Origin: Artocarpus heterophyllus
Lineage: Eukaryota; Streptophyta; Magnoliopsida; Rosales; Moraceae
Assembly (NCBI GenBank): GCA_025403435.1
Contig: CM046345.1
Location: forward strand, 20,082,809-20,146,808
DNA length: 64,000 nt
Direction of reading: 5' to 3'
Below, piece after piece: positions 1 through 8,252 of the stretch (position 1 is the stretch's first letter; every line of letters begins with the position of its first letter). The notes under the pieces were generated by a model. The model searched no databases. It worked only from the letters and a program-made list of their open reading frames with translations, and was not told where the DNA came from. The translations under genes were made by a program, and so were the position numbers.

Positions 1-340
1 TGCATAGTGATGTTTGTAGACCGATGAACATCCGGGCACGAGGAGGGTATAAGTACTTTATCACTTTTATTGACGATTACTCAAGATATAGGTATGTGTA
101 CCTAATGCACCACAAAAACGAAACTTTTGGCAAATTTAGGGAGTTTCAGGCTGAAGTGGAAAAGTAATTGGGTAGACCCATAAAGGCACTTTGATCCGAT
201 TGAGGTAAAGAATACCTTTCTGATGAGCTCTTAGGACACTTATTAGAGAATGAGATTTTATCCCATTTGACTACGTTGGGCACTTCATAGTAGAATGGGG
301 TAGCAGAGGGAAGGAATAGGACTTTATTAGATATGGTCAG
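1..340 (+). pseudogene. Copia element A, integrase core fragment (5' piece)
   Basis: Translation gives the Ty1/copia integrase core, beginning at the HSDVC block and running through FIDDYSRY and the second catalytic Asp region to NGVAE. The frame is broken by several stops: TAA in the EVEK-LGRP stretch, TGA codons around the SDRGGEY region, and a TAG pair at 288-293. The 5' part of the element lies outside the window. The fragment ends at GTCAG (336-340), where element A' inserted, and resumes at 10004. It is a dead remnant of the oldest copia copy here. Confidence 0.9.
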
Positions 341-723
341 TGTTGGAAACAAAGTGCGCAGCGGAATTTTTCATCAGAGTATTTTCCAAAACACAAGTTT
401 GACATGTTATACGTATAAATTAAACAGATCTTACTAACCTCAGTATGCCGAAGAACCTCCGCGACCTGTGTAGAGAAGTAACGTTCCAGAAGAGCCTCAA
501 CCAACTGGTCTTCTTTGCTATTCTCTATCCACAACCGGAGTGAGTGTGGGCTCACACGTACAGCTCTTCCACCGGTGACTCTCCTTCCAATCAATAGAGA
601 GAACCCAAAGCTAGTGTTCGTGATTTGTGAACAAAAGCTCTCAGGGAGTTTTCAGATGCTCACTAGAAGAGTATCACTCTTAATCTCTCAAATTGATCTG
701 AGTAAATCATTAGACTCACTCCC

Positions 724-731
724 TTTTTATA
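724..731 (-). promoter_or_regulatory. TATA box in the 3' LTR of A'
   Basis: TATAAAAA on the minus strand, followed by the GGGAGT segment shared by all LTRs of this family. It marks the likely core promoter and places the R region at about 690. The palindrome cluster (851-932) lies about 120-200 bp upstream. Confidence 0.65.
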
Positions 732-850
732 CCTATTGGTCCTTGGGGTCAGTCCATATCAGATTAGGTCTCAAAAATCGAAACAGAATCAAGTTCGGAT
801 CAATATCTGATAAGATACGCGTGAAAAACGCGTAATCTTAACTGTCGCGG

Positions 851-932
851 TCGGCATGCCGAACTGTGAGATAGGCAGGCCGAACTGGCCAGTTCGGCAG
901 GCCGAACACGTCATCCGGCATGCCGAACTGCC
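851..932 (-). repeat. Cluster of TCGGCNNGCCGA palindromes, A' 3' LTR
   Basis: Four near-identical 12-16-bp palindromes in about 80 bp. Examples are TCGGCATGCCGA (851-862, a perfect palindrome) and TTCGGCAGGCCGAA. They sit just upstream of the LTR TATA box. The same motif recurs in the 5' LTR, in the leader and in the other copies. Confidence 0.85.
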
Positions 933-1492
933 GAGAAAAAATCTCCGTGAATCTTTTATTTTCCACCCGAGATTCTAAAGGATAAAGTCTCAGTTTTGAT
1001 TCAAATAGCCCAATAGAAAAGATATCTGATCAAAACAAACTTTATCAAGATAATCTCTAAGAAAATAAATCAATTCACAATAATTCTACAAGTTTATCTT
1101 GTTCTAATTGTCCAAAATTAAAACAACCGATAAACAGACAAGAATTATCCGAACGCCATAATTCAACAAGTTCATCTTGAACTAATTTCTTACATAATTA
1201 ATTCAACCGATAAACAGACATGAATTATTTGATTCTTATAAATTTTAAACCAATCTGATAAATCCGACATAAGTCACCAATTATTGGAAAAGCACGCCGT
1301 GTCGTTACAGGATTTTGTGAGCTAGCAAAGGGGACCAAAATGGACCTATAAAGTTCAAGCTCATGATAATTATGAAACCCAATATCCCAGATATACATTT
1401 CACAATTATCAACTCCAACGCTACTCCACTAAAAGCTTGGAGCTGCACTCTCGAACTTTATAGAATTACGAAGCTCGTGTAGCTAAGTCTCC

Positions 1493-1756
1493 ATGACATA
1501 TCATAGTGTATCGCATCCCCATATGATCATCCATAATCGGCTTAAGGACAAGTTCTGTCTTACCTTCCCGATTATTTTTATCTTACGTTCCATTGTCTCA
1601 CCATTAGAAAACTTACCATCTAAAGATAGTATACCATTCGGTTACACCTATGTATCCAAATGGTTGAGCGCTCCAGTTTTCCAATTACAGGACAACGCAT
1701 ATAAGAGGATATCATTACTCCTAAAGAGGAGCTATGGATTCCATATCTATGAATAA
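1493..1756 (+). other. 87-aa antisense ORF in copia U3
   Basis: An 87-codon frame opposite to the element's own transcription, inside U3. It is open at the same length in both A' LTRs (here and 9151-9414) and both B LTRs (13075-13338 and 20721-20984 on the minus strand), and truncated to 65 codons in F (40084-40281). It matches no family I know. In the young A' pair its conservation means little. In B the LTRs differ by about 5% and it still has no stop. It may be chance. Confidence 0.3.
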
Positions 1757-2365
1757 CAAGTCTACGCTACCAAGAGTCATGCCTCCAACGTACCGGCATG
1801 CATGCCACTATAGAGATGTGGGAGTCACCCATTGGTACATCAAAAGACACAAGTCGAGACAACGGGCCCATTATTCATCTCAGGATTAAGATACAATACA
1901 AATGATTGTCTAAAGTGAATCGATTTGCCAAGACAGAATTATTAATCCAAATCAATTCACTTTATGTCCCGATCCAACACATCGTCACCTATGACAACGC
2001 GCCAATGTTTCTATTCACGGAGTCCAACTCCGATGGCCAAGACAAACCATCTCCCTAAAGGGATATAGACACCATAACAATCTTTACATGAATAAAGCGC
2101 CCAACTTTATTCCCTCGATTGCGGATCATATATTTTAGACCATCACCTTAAGAGCCGTGTCTACCGCATAATCATCCCATCATATGCCCAACTCTTAAGA
2201 TTTAGACTGACAGTCTCATACTACTGTTTGCTTATCATACATTCAACAAATATGAACGTAAAGAGGACAATATTTGGTATATATAAATGAATAAATTCTT
2301 TATTGATAAAAAATGTCTCCAAAAACGTATTACATTTTTACTCCTTAGAGCATACATGTCTAACA

Positions 2366-2376
2366 ATCTCCCACTT
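2366..2376 (-). other. Polypurine tract of A'
   Basis: AAGTGGGAGAT on the minus strand, directly next to the 3' LTR. This is the expected plus-strand primer for reverse transcription, and the same string abuts the 3' LTR of B (20102-20112). Confidence 0.85.
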
Positions 2377-2379
2377 GCA

Positions 2380-3630
2380 CTAAGTGAGTAAATACTGCAA
2401 ATTTCGCATCCCCATAGCTTCCACATGCCTTTCGAAGACTCTCCCAGAAAGTGTCTTCGTAAATGGATCAGCTAAATTGTCCTCTGACGCGATCTTGCAC
2501 ACCGTGACATGCCCGCTCTCAACGAAGTCCTTTATCACATGATACTTCCGATCAATATGCTTACTCTTCTTGTGAAATCTTGGTTCCTTAGCATTAGCTA
2601 CCGCCGCACTGTTATCACAGTACAGTGATACCGCTTTATCCATACCAGGAACTACCTCAAGATCCCCAAGGAACTTGCGGAGCCACACTGCTTCTTTCGA
2701 AGCATCACTAGCCACCACATACTCGGCCTCCATCGTTGAATCCGAAGTGCAATCTTGCTTCGCACTTCTCCAACTGATGGCACCGCCACCCAGAGTAAAC
2801 ACAAACCCCGATGTCGATTTCCTAGAATCCAGGCAGGATTGAAAATCCGAATCAGTGTATCCTAGAGGAGTTAAATCCTCACCCGAATACACAAGCATAT
2901 ACCCTCGAGTCCTTCTCAGGTACTTGAAAATATGCTTTACCGCAACCCAATGGTTTGGTCCTGGATCCGCCTGAAATCGACTCACAATCCCGACCGCATA
3001 GCTAATATCCGGTCGAGTGCAAAGCATGGCATACATGAGACTACCCACTGCCGAAGCATAAGGTACCTTCTTCATGTATTCTCTTTCTTCATTAGACTTT
3101 GGAGAGTCTTTCTTAGAAAGAGTAATTCCAGACCTAGATGGTTGCCCACCTTTCTTGGAATCCTGCATTGCAAACCTCCTGAGAATTTTATCTATGTAGC
3201 CGGCCTGTGACAAAGCTATCATTTTGTTCTTCCTATCCTGAAAGATCTGGATACCGAGAACAAAATTAGCCTCACCTAAGTCCTTCATGTCAAACTGCTT
3301 GGTCAACCATAATTTGACCGATGACAACGCCCCAACGTCATTGCCAATTAGCAGAATGTCATCTACATAGAGTAGTAGAAAAACCACTTTCCCATTCTTA
3401 ATGTGTTTGTAAACACATGGTTCATCCACATTTTGTGAGAACCCATAAGTCTTGATCACTTGATCAAATCTTATGTTCCAAGAACGAGAAGCCTGTTTAA
3501 GTCCATAAATAGACTTTAGCAACTTACAAACCTTACCCTCTTGACCCGTGACCTTGAACCCGTCTGGTTGTTCCATATAAATGGACTCATCAAGATAGCC
3601 ATTCAGAAAAGCCGTCTTGACATCCATCTG
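2380..3630 (-). CDS. Copia A' polyprotein, part 3: RT C-terminal half and RNase H
   Basis: Reverse transcriptase from MDVKTAFLNGYL onward, then RNase H. The RT active site YVDD is at 3358-3369. RNase H acidic residues are visible in GYTDSDFQS, MEAEY and CDNSAA, and the domain ends at ADPFTKTL, a usual copia C-terminus. The frame continues that of the upstream pieces and ends at a TAG (2380-2382) 14 bp from the LTR. It is cut off from the N-terminal RT by a TGA (3631-3633) where sister copies A and E read Trp (EIWQMD), so this stop is private to A'. No other lesion is seen. Confidence 0.92.
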   Translation of the reverse strand, partial: QMDVKTAFLNGYLDESIYMEQPDGFKVTGQEGKVCKLLKSIYGLKQASRSWNIRFDQVIKTYGFSQNVDEPCVYKHIKNGKVVFLLLYVDDILLIGNDVGALSSVKLWLTKQFDMKDLGEANFVLGIQIFQDRKNKMIALSQAGYIDKILRRFAMQDSKKGGQPSRSGITLSKKDSPKSNEEREYMKKVPYASAVGSLMYAMLCTRPDISYAVGIVSRFQADPGPNHWVAVKHIFKYLRRTRGYMLVYSGEDLTPLGYTDSDFQSCLDSRKSTSGFVFTLGGGAISWRSAKQDCTSDSTMEAEYVVASDASKEAVWLRKFLGDLEVVPGMDKAVSLYCDNSAAVANAKEPRFHKKSKHIDRKYHVIKDFVESGHVTVCKIASEDNLADPFTKTLSGRVFERHVEAMGMRNLQYLLT

Positions 3631-4560
3631 TCAAATCTCGTAGTCAAGAGCGGCAGCTATGGACAAGAGAATCCGGATGGACTTAAGCATGGCTACAGGC
3701 GAAAAGGTTTCCTCATAATCGATTCCTTCCTTTTGCGTATAACCCTTAGCTACCAGTCTAGCCTTAAAGGTTTCGACCTTTCCATCCACTCCTCTTTTCC
3801 TCTTGTAGATCCACTTACTCCCTATGGGTTTTACCCCTTCGGGAAGATCCACAAGCTCCCAGACCCGATTAGTCTCCATAGACTTCATCTCAATGTTCAT
3901 GGCCTCTGTCCAGAGTCTTGAATCAACATCCTCCATAGCTTCTGCGTAAGTATAAGGATCCCTGTCATGTTCATCCGGTTCAGCCAAAAAGACCTCCCCA
4001 TTGAACATATACCTCTCAGGTTGACGCCCGATCCTCCCACTACGCCGAAGCCCCTGAGGTTGTTGTTCAGGTTTGTTTGGTTTTTCTACACCGATCGGAA
4101 TGGTTTCGTTTGGAACCTCCGGAGTAAACGGATTACCCCTCAACTCCTCAAGCACCACTTTGCTTTGAGGTTTAAAGTCGTTCATGTAACTCTCCTCAAG
4201 GAAAGTTGCATTAGTTGAAACCACGACTTTATTTTCCTTTGGGTTATAAAAATAACCCCCTTTAGTCCCTTTTGGATATCCTACAAACACGCAAACTTCT
4301 GAACGTGCTTCCAACTTATTCGGATCCTTAAACAGGACATGAGCTGGACATCCCCATATGCGAATATGGTTTAAGGATGTCTTCCGTCTTGTCCACAACT
4401 CGTGAGGAGTTTTAGGGACCGATTTTGAAGGCACATTGTTCAAAAGATAACATGCGGTTTGTAGTGCATATCCCCAAAAGGATAAAGGCAATGATGAATA
4501 ACTCATCATGGACCGAATCATGTCCAACAAAGTCCTATTCCTTCTCTCTGCTACGCCATT
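3631..4560 (-). CDS. Copia A' polyprotein, part 2: integrase C-terminus and RT N-terminus
   Basis: Open from just after the TAG at 4561-4563 to the TGA at 3631-3633. It starts in the integrase (NGVAERRNR, carrying the third catalytic acidic residue), continues through [15 protein letters not shown] and the [11 protein letters not shown] region, a linker, then the RT N-terminus ([37 protein letters not shown]). It is in the same frame as the pieces on either side. The only breaks are the two flanking stops. Confidence 0.9.
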   Translation of the reverse strand, partial: NGVAERRNRTLLDMIRSMMSYSSLPLSFWGYALQTACYLLNNVPSKSVPKTPHELWTRRKTSLNHIRIWGCPAHVLFKDPNKLEARSEVCVFVGYPKGTKGGYFYNPKENKVVVSTNATFLEESYMNDFKPQSKVVLEELRGNPFTPEVPNETIPIGVEKPNKPEQQPQGLRRSGRIGRQPERYMFNGEVFLAEPDEHDRDPYTYAEAMEDVDSRLWTEAMNIEMKSMETNRVWELVDLPEGVKPIGSKWIYKRKRGVDGKVETFKARLVAKGYTQKEGIDYEETFSPVAMLKSIRILLSIAAALDYEI

Positions 4561-6333
4561 CTACTGCGGAGTGCCCGGCGCAGTCAAATGGGATAAAATC
4601 CCATTCTCTAACAAGTGTCCCAAGAACTCATCAGAAAGGTATTCCCCACCTCGATCAGATCGAAGTGCCTTTATGGGTCTACCCAATTGCTTTTCCACTT
4701 CAGCCCGAAACTCCCTGAACTTATCATAAGTTTCGCTTTTGTGGTGCATTAGGTACACATACCCATATCTTGAGTAATCGTCAATAAAAGTAACGAAGTA
4801 CTCATACCCTCCTCGTGCCCGGATGTTCATCGGTCCGCAAACATCACTATGCACAAGTTCTAGAACCCCTTCGGCCCTATTGCCCTTAGACCCGTATGGT
4901 CTTTTGGTCATTTTACCCTCCAAACAAGACTCACATTGAGGTATAGATTCCACCTTTAAGTGACTTAAAGGTCCCTCCCTTACCAACCTTTGAATCCTAT
5001 TTAGGTTAATATGGCCAAGGCGCAAATGCCAAAGATAAGTCTTATTAGAGTGAGAAGTTTTAAGTCTTTTTGAGTTATTATCATTTATCTCAGCATTAAG
5101 CAATAGGTCCATCTTAGGTTTGATAAAATATAGATTATTTTGCATCCATCCAGAACAGATAAAGGATTTGTTTTTACGAATCACCACTTTTTCATTAAAA
5201 GATACCACGTAGGAGTCTTTAAATAAAGAAGATACAGAAATTAAATTCCTTTTAAATATAGGAACATAAAAACAATCTCGCAAAATTAAACTCCTATAAT
5301 TATCAAAATAAAGATGGACATCTCCCACTGCTTCCGCTGAGACCAAGGATCCATCGCCCATCCGAAGCGTTAAGTCTTCACGAAGTAGACTTCTCGTTTC
5401 TTTGAATCCCTGCAGAGAAACACAAACATGATTAGTTGGACCAGAATCTATGACCCAAATGTCACTGGATTCCTCAACCAAACAAGTTTCTAAATATAGA
5501 AGATCACACCTACCTCCCTTGGAAAGGAAGTCCTTGCAATGCTTCTTTATATGCCCGACCTTACCACAAAAGAAGCACTTAAGCTTCTTTGGGTTCTTCT
5601 TCTTCTTCTTCTTGCTCTTGGTAGCAATAGGAATAGAAGACTTCCCACTTTTGGCCCGTTGCTTCTTTCCATTCCCAGAGTTAGGATTGGAACCAGAAGC
5701 AGCTACCATATTGGCCTCTCCACCAGCAGGAGACTCCCTGATCAGCAGTTCAAACTCTTGTAACTGTTTCATCAGTTCTATCAAGGTCATATCCCGTCTA
5801 TTGCTTAGATTAAAAGTAGCTCTAAACGGAATAAATTCCTTAGACAGAGTCTCAAAGACCATAGTCATCTGAGTTTCAGCATCGATGTCGGCTCCATTGG
5901 TTTGAGCCTCAGCGAGGTAACCCATGACCAACATCATGTGCTCCTTTACAGATGTCCCCGGTCTCTGTCTACAGTTTAAGAGTTTCCGAAGCGCCCCTTG
6001 CCGCTTTGTTATGGCCTGGCCTCCAAACATGTCCTCAAGATTATCCAAGATCTGCTTCGCAGTCTCATAATCCTGATGTTGAGCCTGCAGCACGTTATTG
6101 ATGCTAGCCATAACATAGCAGCGGGCCTGATCATTAGCATCTTTCCAGCGTTCGTACGCTTGGAATTGCTCATTACTTGAGTCTCCCGTAGGCTCGGGAG
6201 GACAAGGAGTTGTCAGAACATATTTCAGTTTCTCAAAGGAAAGGACGATGTCCAGGTTCCGTTTCCAATCATTATAGTTCTCACCGGTCAATTGGTTTTT
6301 GTCAAGTATCGATGATAAAGCGTTTTTAGACAT
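4561..6333 (-). CDS. Copia A' polyprotein, part 1: gag, protease, integrase N-terminus
   Basis: The start is placed at the ATG of MSKNALSSILDKN (6331-6333), which all sister copies share; an upstream in-frame ATG at 6376-6378 is not needed. Order: gag (DWKRNLDIVLSFEKLKYVL near residue 20 onward), a Lys-rich stretch, a CCHC zinc knuckle at residues 253-266 (CFFCGKVGHIKKHC), protease active site Asp near residue 296, the HHCC zinc finger (HLRLGH...CESC) and the first half of the integrase core. The protease motif reads DSGP where copy E has DSGA, which could impair cleavage. The frame ends with TAG at 4561-4563 inside the usual PQQNG motif. Confidence 0.93.
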   Translation of the reverse strand: MSKNALSSILDKNQLTGENYNDWKRNLDIVLSFEKLKYVLTTPCPPEPTGDSSNEQFQAYERWKDANDQARCYVMASINNVLQAQHQDYETAKQILDNLEDMFGGQAITKRQGALRKLLNCRQRPGTSVKEHMMLVMGYLAEAQTNGADIDAETQMTMVFETLSKEFIPFRATFNLSNRRDMTLIELMKQLQEFELLIRESPAGGEANMVAASGSNPNSGNGKKQRAKSGKSSIPIATKSKKKKKKNPKKLKCFFCGKVGHIKKHCKDFLSKGGRCDLLYLETCLVEESSDIWVIDSGPTNHVCVSLQGFKETRSLLREDLTLRMGDGSLVSAEAVGDVHLYFDNYRSLILRDCFYVPIFKRNLISVSSLFKDSYVVSFNEKVVIRKNKSFICSGWMQNNLYFIKPKMDLLLNAEINDNNSKRLKTSHSNKTYLWHLRLGHINLNRIQRLVREGPLSHLKVESIPQCESCLEGKMTKRPYGSKGNRAEGVLELVHSDVCGPMNIRARGGYEYFVTFIDDYSRYGYVYLMHHKSETYDKFREFRAEVEKQLGRPIKALRSDRGGEYLSDEFLGHLLENGILSHLTAPGTPQ

Positions 6334-6492
6334 TTTCAATCTACAATAAAGAATCATATACCAAACATAAGCAAACATATATAATAATTTAGTAAGTTAA
6401 CACAATCATGTAAAATCATACAAATGTGTTTATGTGTCAAAACCTTGAAAATATCACAACCTTACAACGATAATTCCCAACTCAGAATTCAA

Positions 6493-6815
6493 CAAGCTCC
6501 TAGGGGAGTCATGCCAAATTCAATCAGGAACACGGATCCCCTCCTGATTAATATATGCCATCCAGGACCCGTATGATCCAGCATATACTAATAATCGTTT
6601 CTTTGGCCATTAATTTTATTAACAGAGCTCCTAGGGGAGGTTAATAATAAAGTTAACGAGAGTGTATAACCACCGTTTTAATATTTTATCCATGATTTAT
6701 AATCACCACCTAGGGGTGTGCAACCATAAATCATACTAAAATACCTTATCCTTTCAGAGATCCAATCTGGTACATGATAGAAATCCCTTCCTAGGGGTTG
6801 GGACCATCATGTTCT
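6493..6815 (-). other. Chain of hairpins before copia gag
   Basis: Successive inverted repeats: AATCAGGA/TCCTGATT (6522-6529, 6542-6549); AT-rich arms around 6547-6592; TTAATTTTATTAAC-type arms (about 6610-6623 and 6640-6655); GATTTAT/ATAAATC (6694-6700, 6726-6732); CATGAT/ATCATG (6773-6778, 6806-6811). The last three enclose a CCTAGG-centred box, and CTCCTAGGGGAG also occurs near 6497-6508. Most arms persist in B and E. The position just before gag would suit an RNA packaging or dimerisation region; that role is inferred. Confidence 0.55.
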
Positions 6816-7296
6816 TCCTATGGACCAACGATGGAGGCCTTAGGTTCTCTCTTCGAAAACCTTCTCCCATTCAATCTTTTGAAGTCAAGGTTTTATTTTA
6901 AAATTATGCATGAACAATTTTAATATGAGCGGCACTCCCTATTCTATATGACATGTTATCAATATACATGGTAAATCATATTATAATGCAGACAAGCAAA
7001 CCAATCAAGCAAAGCTACAAGCATAATAATAATAACCGTAATATTATGGTTCCACCCTAGAGAATAGAAAAAATAAGATTACAAGAGAATAATCGAGACA
7101 TTTATTGATTCTTCATCCTTGAATCCTCAAGCTGTATCCTTCTTCATGTAATATCCATCTTCAAGTCCTCAATCCCGTATGAATCGAACACTTCATATTT
7201 CCGGTCATATCCAAATTTAATGTTTCTCAGAATCGTCCCAAAAATAAAATTAAAACTGCACTGAAAAAATCGCACCTTTTCTGGACACCTGGCAGC

Positions 7297-7492
7297 TCTC
7301 GGTCGGCAGGCCGATCTGGGTGATCGGTCTACCGATCATGGTGGTTCGGCCTGCCGAACATGAAGGTTCGGCCTGCCGGCAGAGCACCAAAATTTCTGCC
7401 CCACTGTCGGCCTGCCGGACCGTACGTCTGGCCTGCCGATCTGTGACCTTCGGCCTGCCGAACTGTGAGGTCCGGCATGCCGACCGAGCAGA
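7297..7492 (-). repeat. Cluster of TCGGCNNGCCGA palindromes, A' leader
   Basis: About eight copies of the 12-16-bp palindrome in 195 bp, some degenerate (for example TCGGTCTACCGA). Spacing is irregular, roughly 17-35 bp. The same motif occurs in the LTR. It is also present, more eroded, in the leaders of B (about 15010-15180) and E (about 50430-50600). Confidence 0.85.
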
Positions 7493-7952
7493 AAACCCTC
7501 AATCCAAAAAATACAATTTTAATGCAATTCATCAATTTTATTTTTTAACAATTCAAAAACATAAAATTAGAGACTCAGGAAATACCTGGAGGCGCCATCA
7601 TCAATCTTTAAGTTCCGACTTCTCGTTCCGTCTTCTCCGAATAATTATTTAATTACAAAATTCTTACAAATTAAAAATTAAATGATAATTCCAAGACGGA
7701 GATGATAGTCCGCCATCTAATTACATGAAAAACTTAGATACACATTCTAACCTCTAAGGAACCATAACCGGTATTAATTAATTAATAAATAATTAAACAA
7801 CAATTTAATCAACCATAATTAATTAATAAACATTCACCATATAATCCATGACAACATATATATTATATAGAAACCTAGAGTGCCATCTCTCTATAAAATT
7901 TAATTCAAGCATTGGAGAGATTAAGATCACAAAATTTATGCATATAACATGA

Positions 7953-8252
7953 TCACAAACTTGCAAATTTATGTAAAAACCTCGGCTCTGATACCAATTG
8001 TTGGAAACAAAGTGCGCAGCGAAATTTTTCATCAGAGTATTTTCCAAAACACAAGTTTGACATGTTATACGTATAAATTAAACAGATCTTACTAACCTCA
8101 GTATGCCGAAGAACCTCCGCGACCTGTGTAGAGAAGTAACGTTCCAGAAGAGCCTCAACCAACTGGTCTTCTTTGCTATTCTCTATCCACAACCGGAGTG
8201 AGTGTGGGCTCACACGTACAGCTCTTCCACCGGTGACTCTCCTTCCAATCAA
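7953..8252 (-). other. Short sense ORF at the start of the copia transcript
   Basis: A 99-codon sense-strand frame beginning downstream of the TATA box and crossing from U5 into the leader. Its core (SPHSL..WIENSKE.QLVEALLE) is also open in A (35336-35539), F (minus strand, 39222-38848), the A' 3' LTR (594-337) and B (14210-14365, 51 codons), although the N-termini differ in frame. It would be an upstream ORF ahead of gag. No known family. Confidence 0.35.
7981..7996 (-). other. Primer binding site of A' (tRNA-iMet)
   Basis: The minus strand reads TGGTATCAGAGCCGAG two bases inside the 5' LTR. The first 12 bases complement the 3' end of plant initiator tRNA-Met, the usual copia primer. Confidence 0.92.

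Larger units (their letters stand above)
341..2365 (-). repeat. 3' LTR of copia A'
   Basis: 2025 bp, with TG at 341 and CA at 2364-2365. Its partner is 7999-9998. It keeps about 24 bp around 2170-2197 that the 5' LTR has lost. Reading on the minus strand, a U3 of about 1.6 kb is followed by a palindrome cluster, a TATA box (724-731) and a short R/U5. The minus-strand polypurine tract lies next to it at 2366-2376. Confidence 0.96.
6334..7980 (-). other. Long leader of copia A'
   Basis: About 1.65 kb between the primer site and the gag start, with no long sense ORF. It has two structured parts: a palindrome cluster near the 5' end (7297-7492) and a chain of hairpins before gag (6493-6815). Both recur in the leaders of B and E, so they are family features. 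Confidence 0.8.

Noticed and set aside
515..835. 106-codon plus-strand frame in the LTR, repeated at 8173-8493
   Set aside because: It is antisense to the A' transcript and identical only because the two LTRs are nearly identical. Older copies do not keep the full frame.
851..932. Regularly repeated palindromes considered as a CRISPR-like array
   Set aside because: Repeats are only 12-16 bp, spacing is irregular and the host is a plant. They are part of the LTR promoter region.
3541..4218. Plus-strand frames of 126 and 83 codons
   Set aside because: Shadows opposite the copia RT/integrase frames. The minus strand carries all recognised domains.
5450..5872. 140-codon plus-strand frame with a Phe/Leu run
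   Set aside because: Antisense of the Lys-rich gag segment and zinc knuckle. The hydrophobic run is the complement of AAG repeats.
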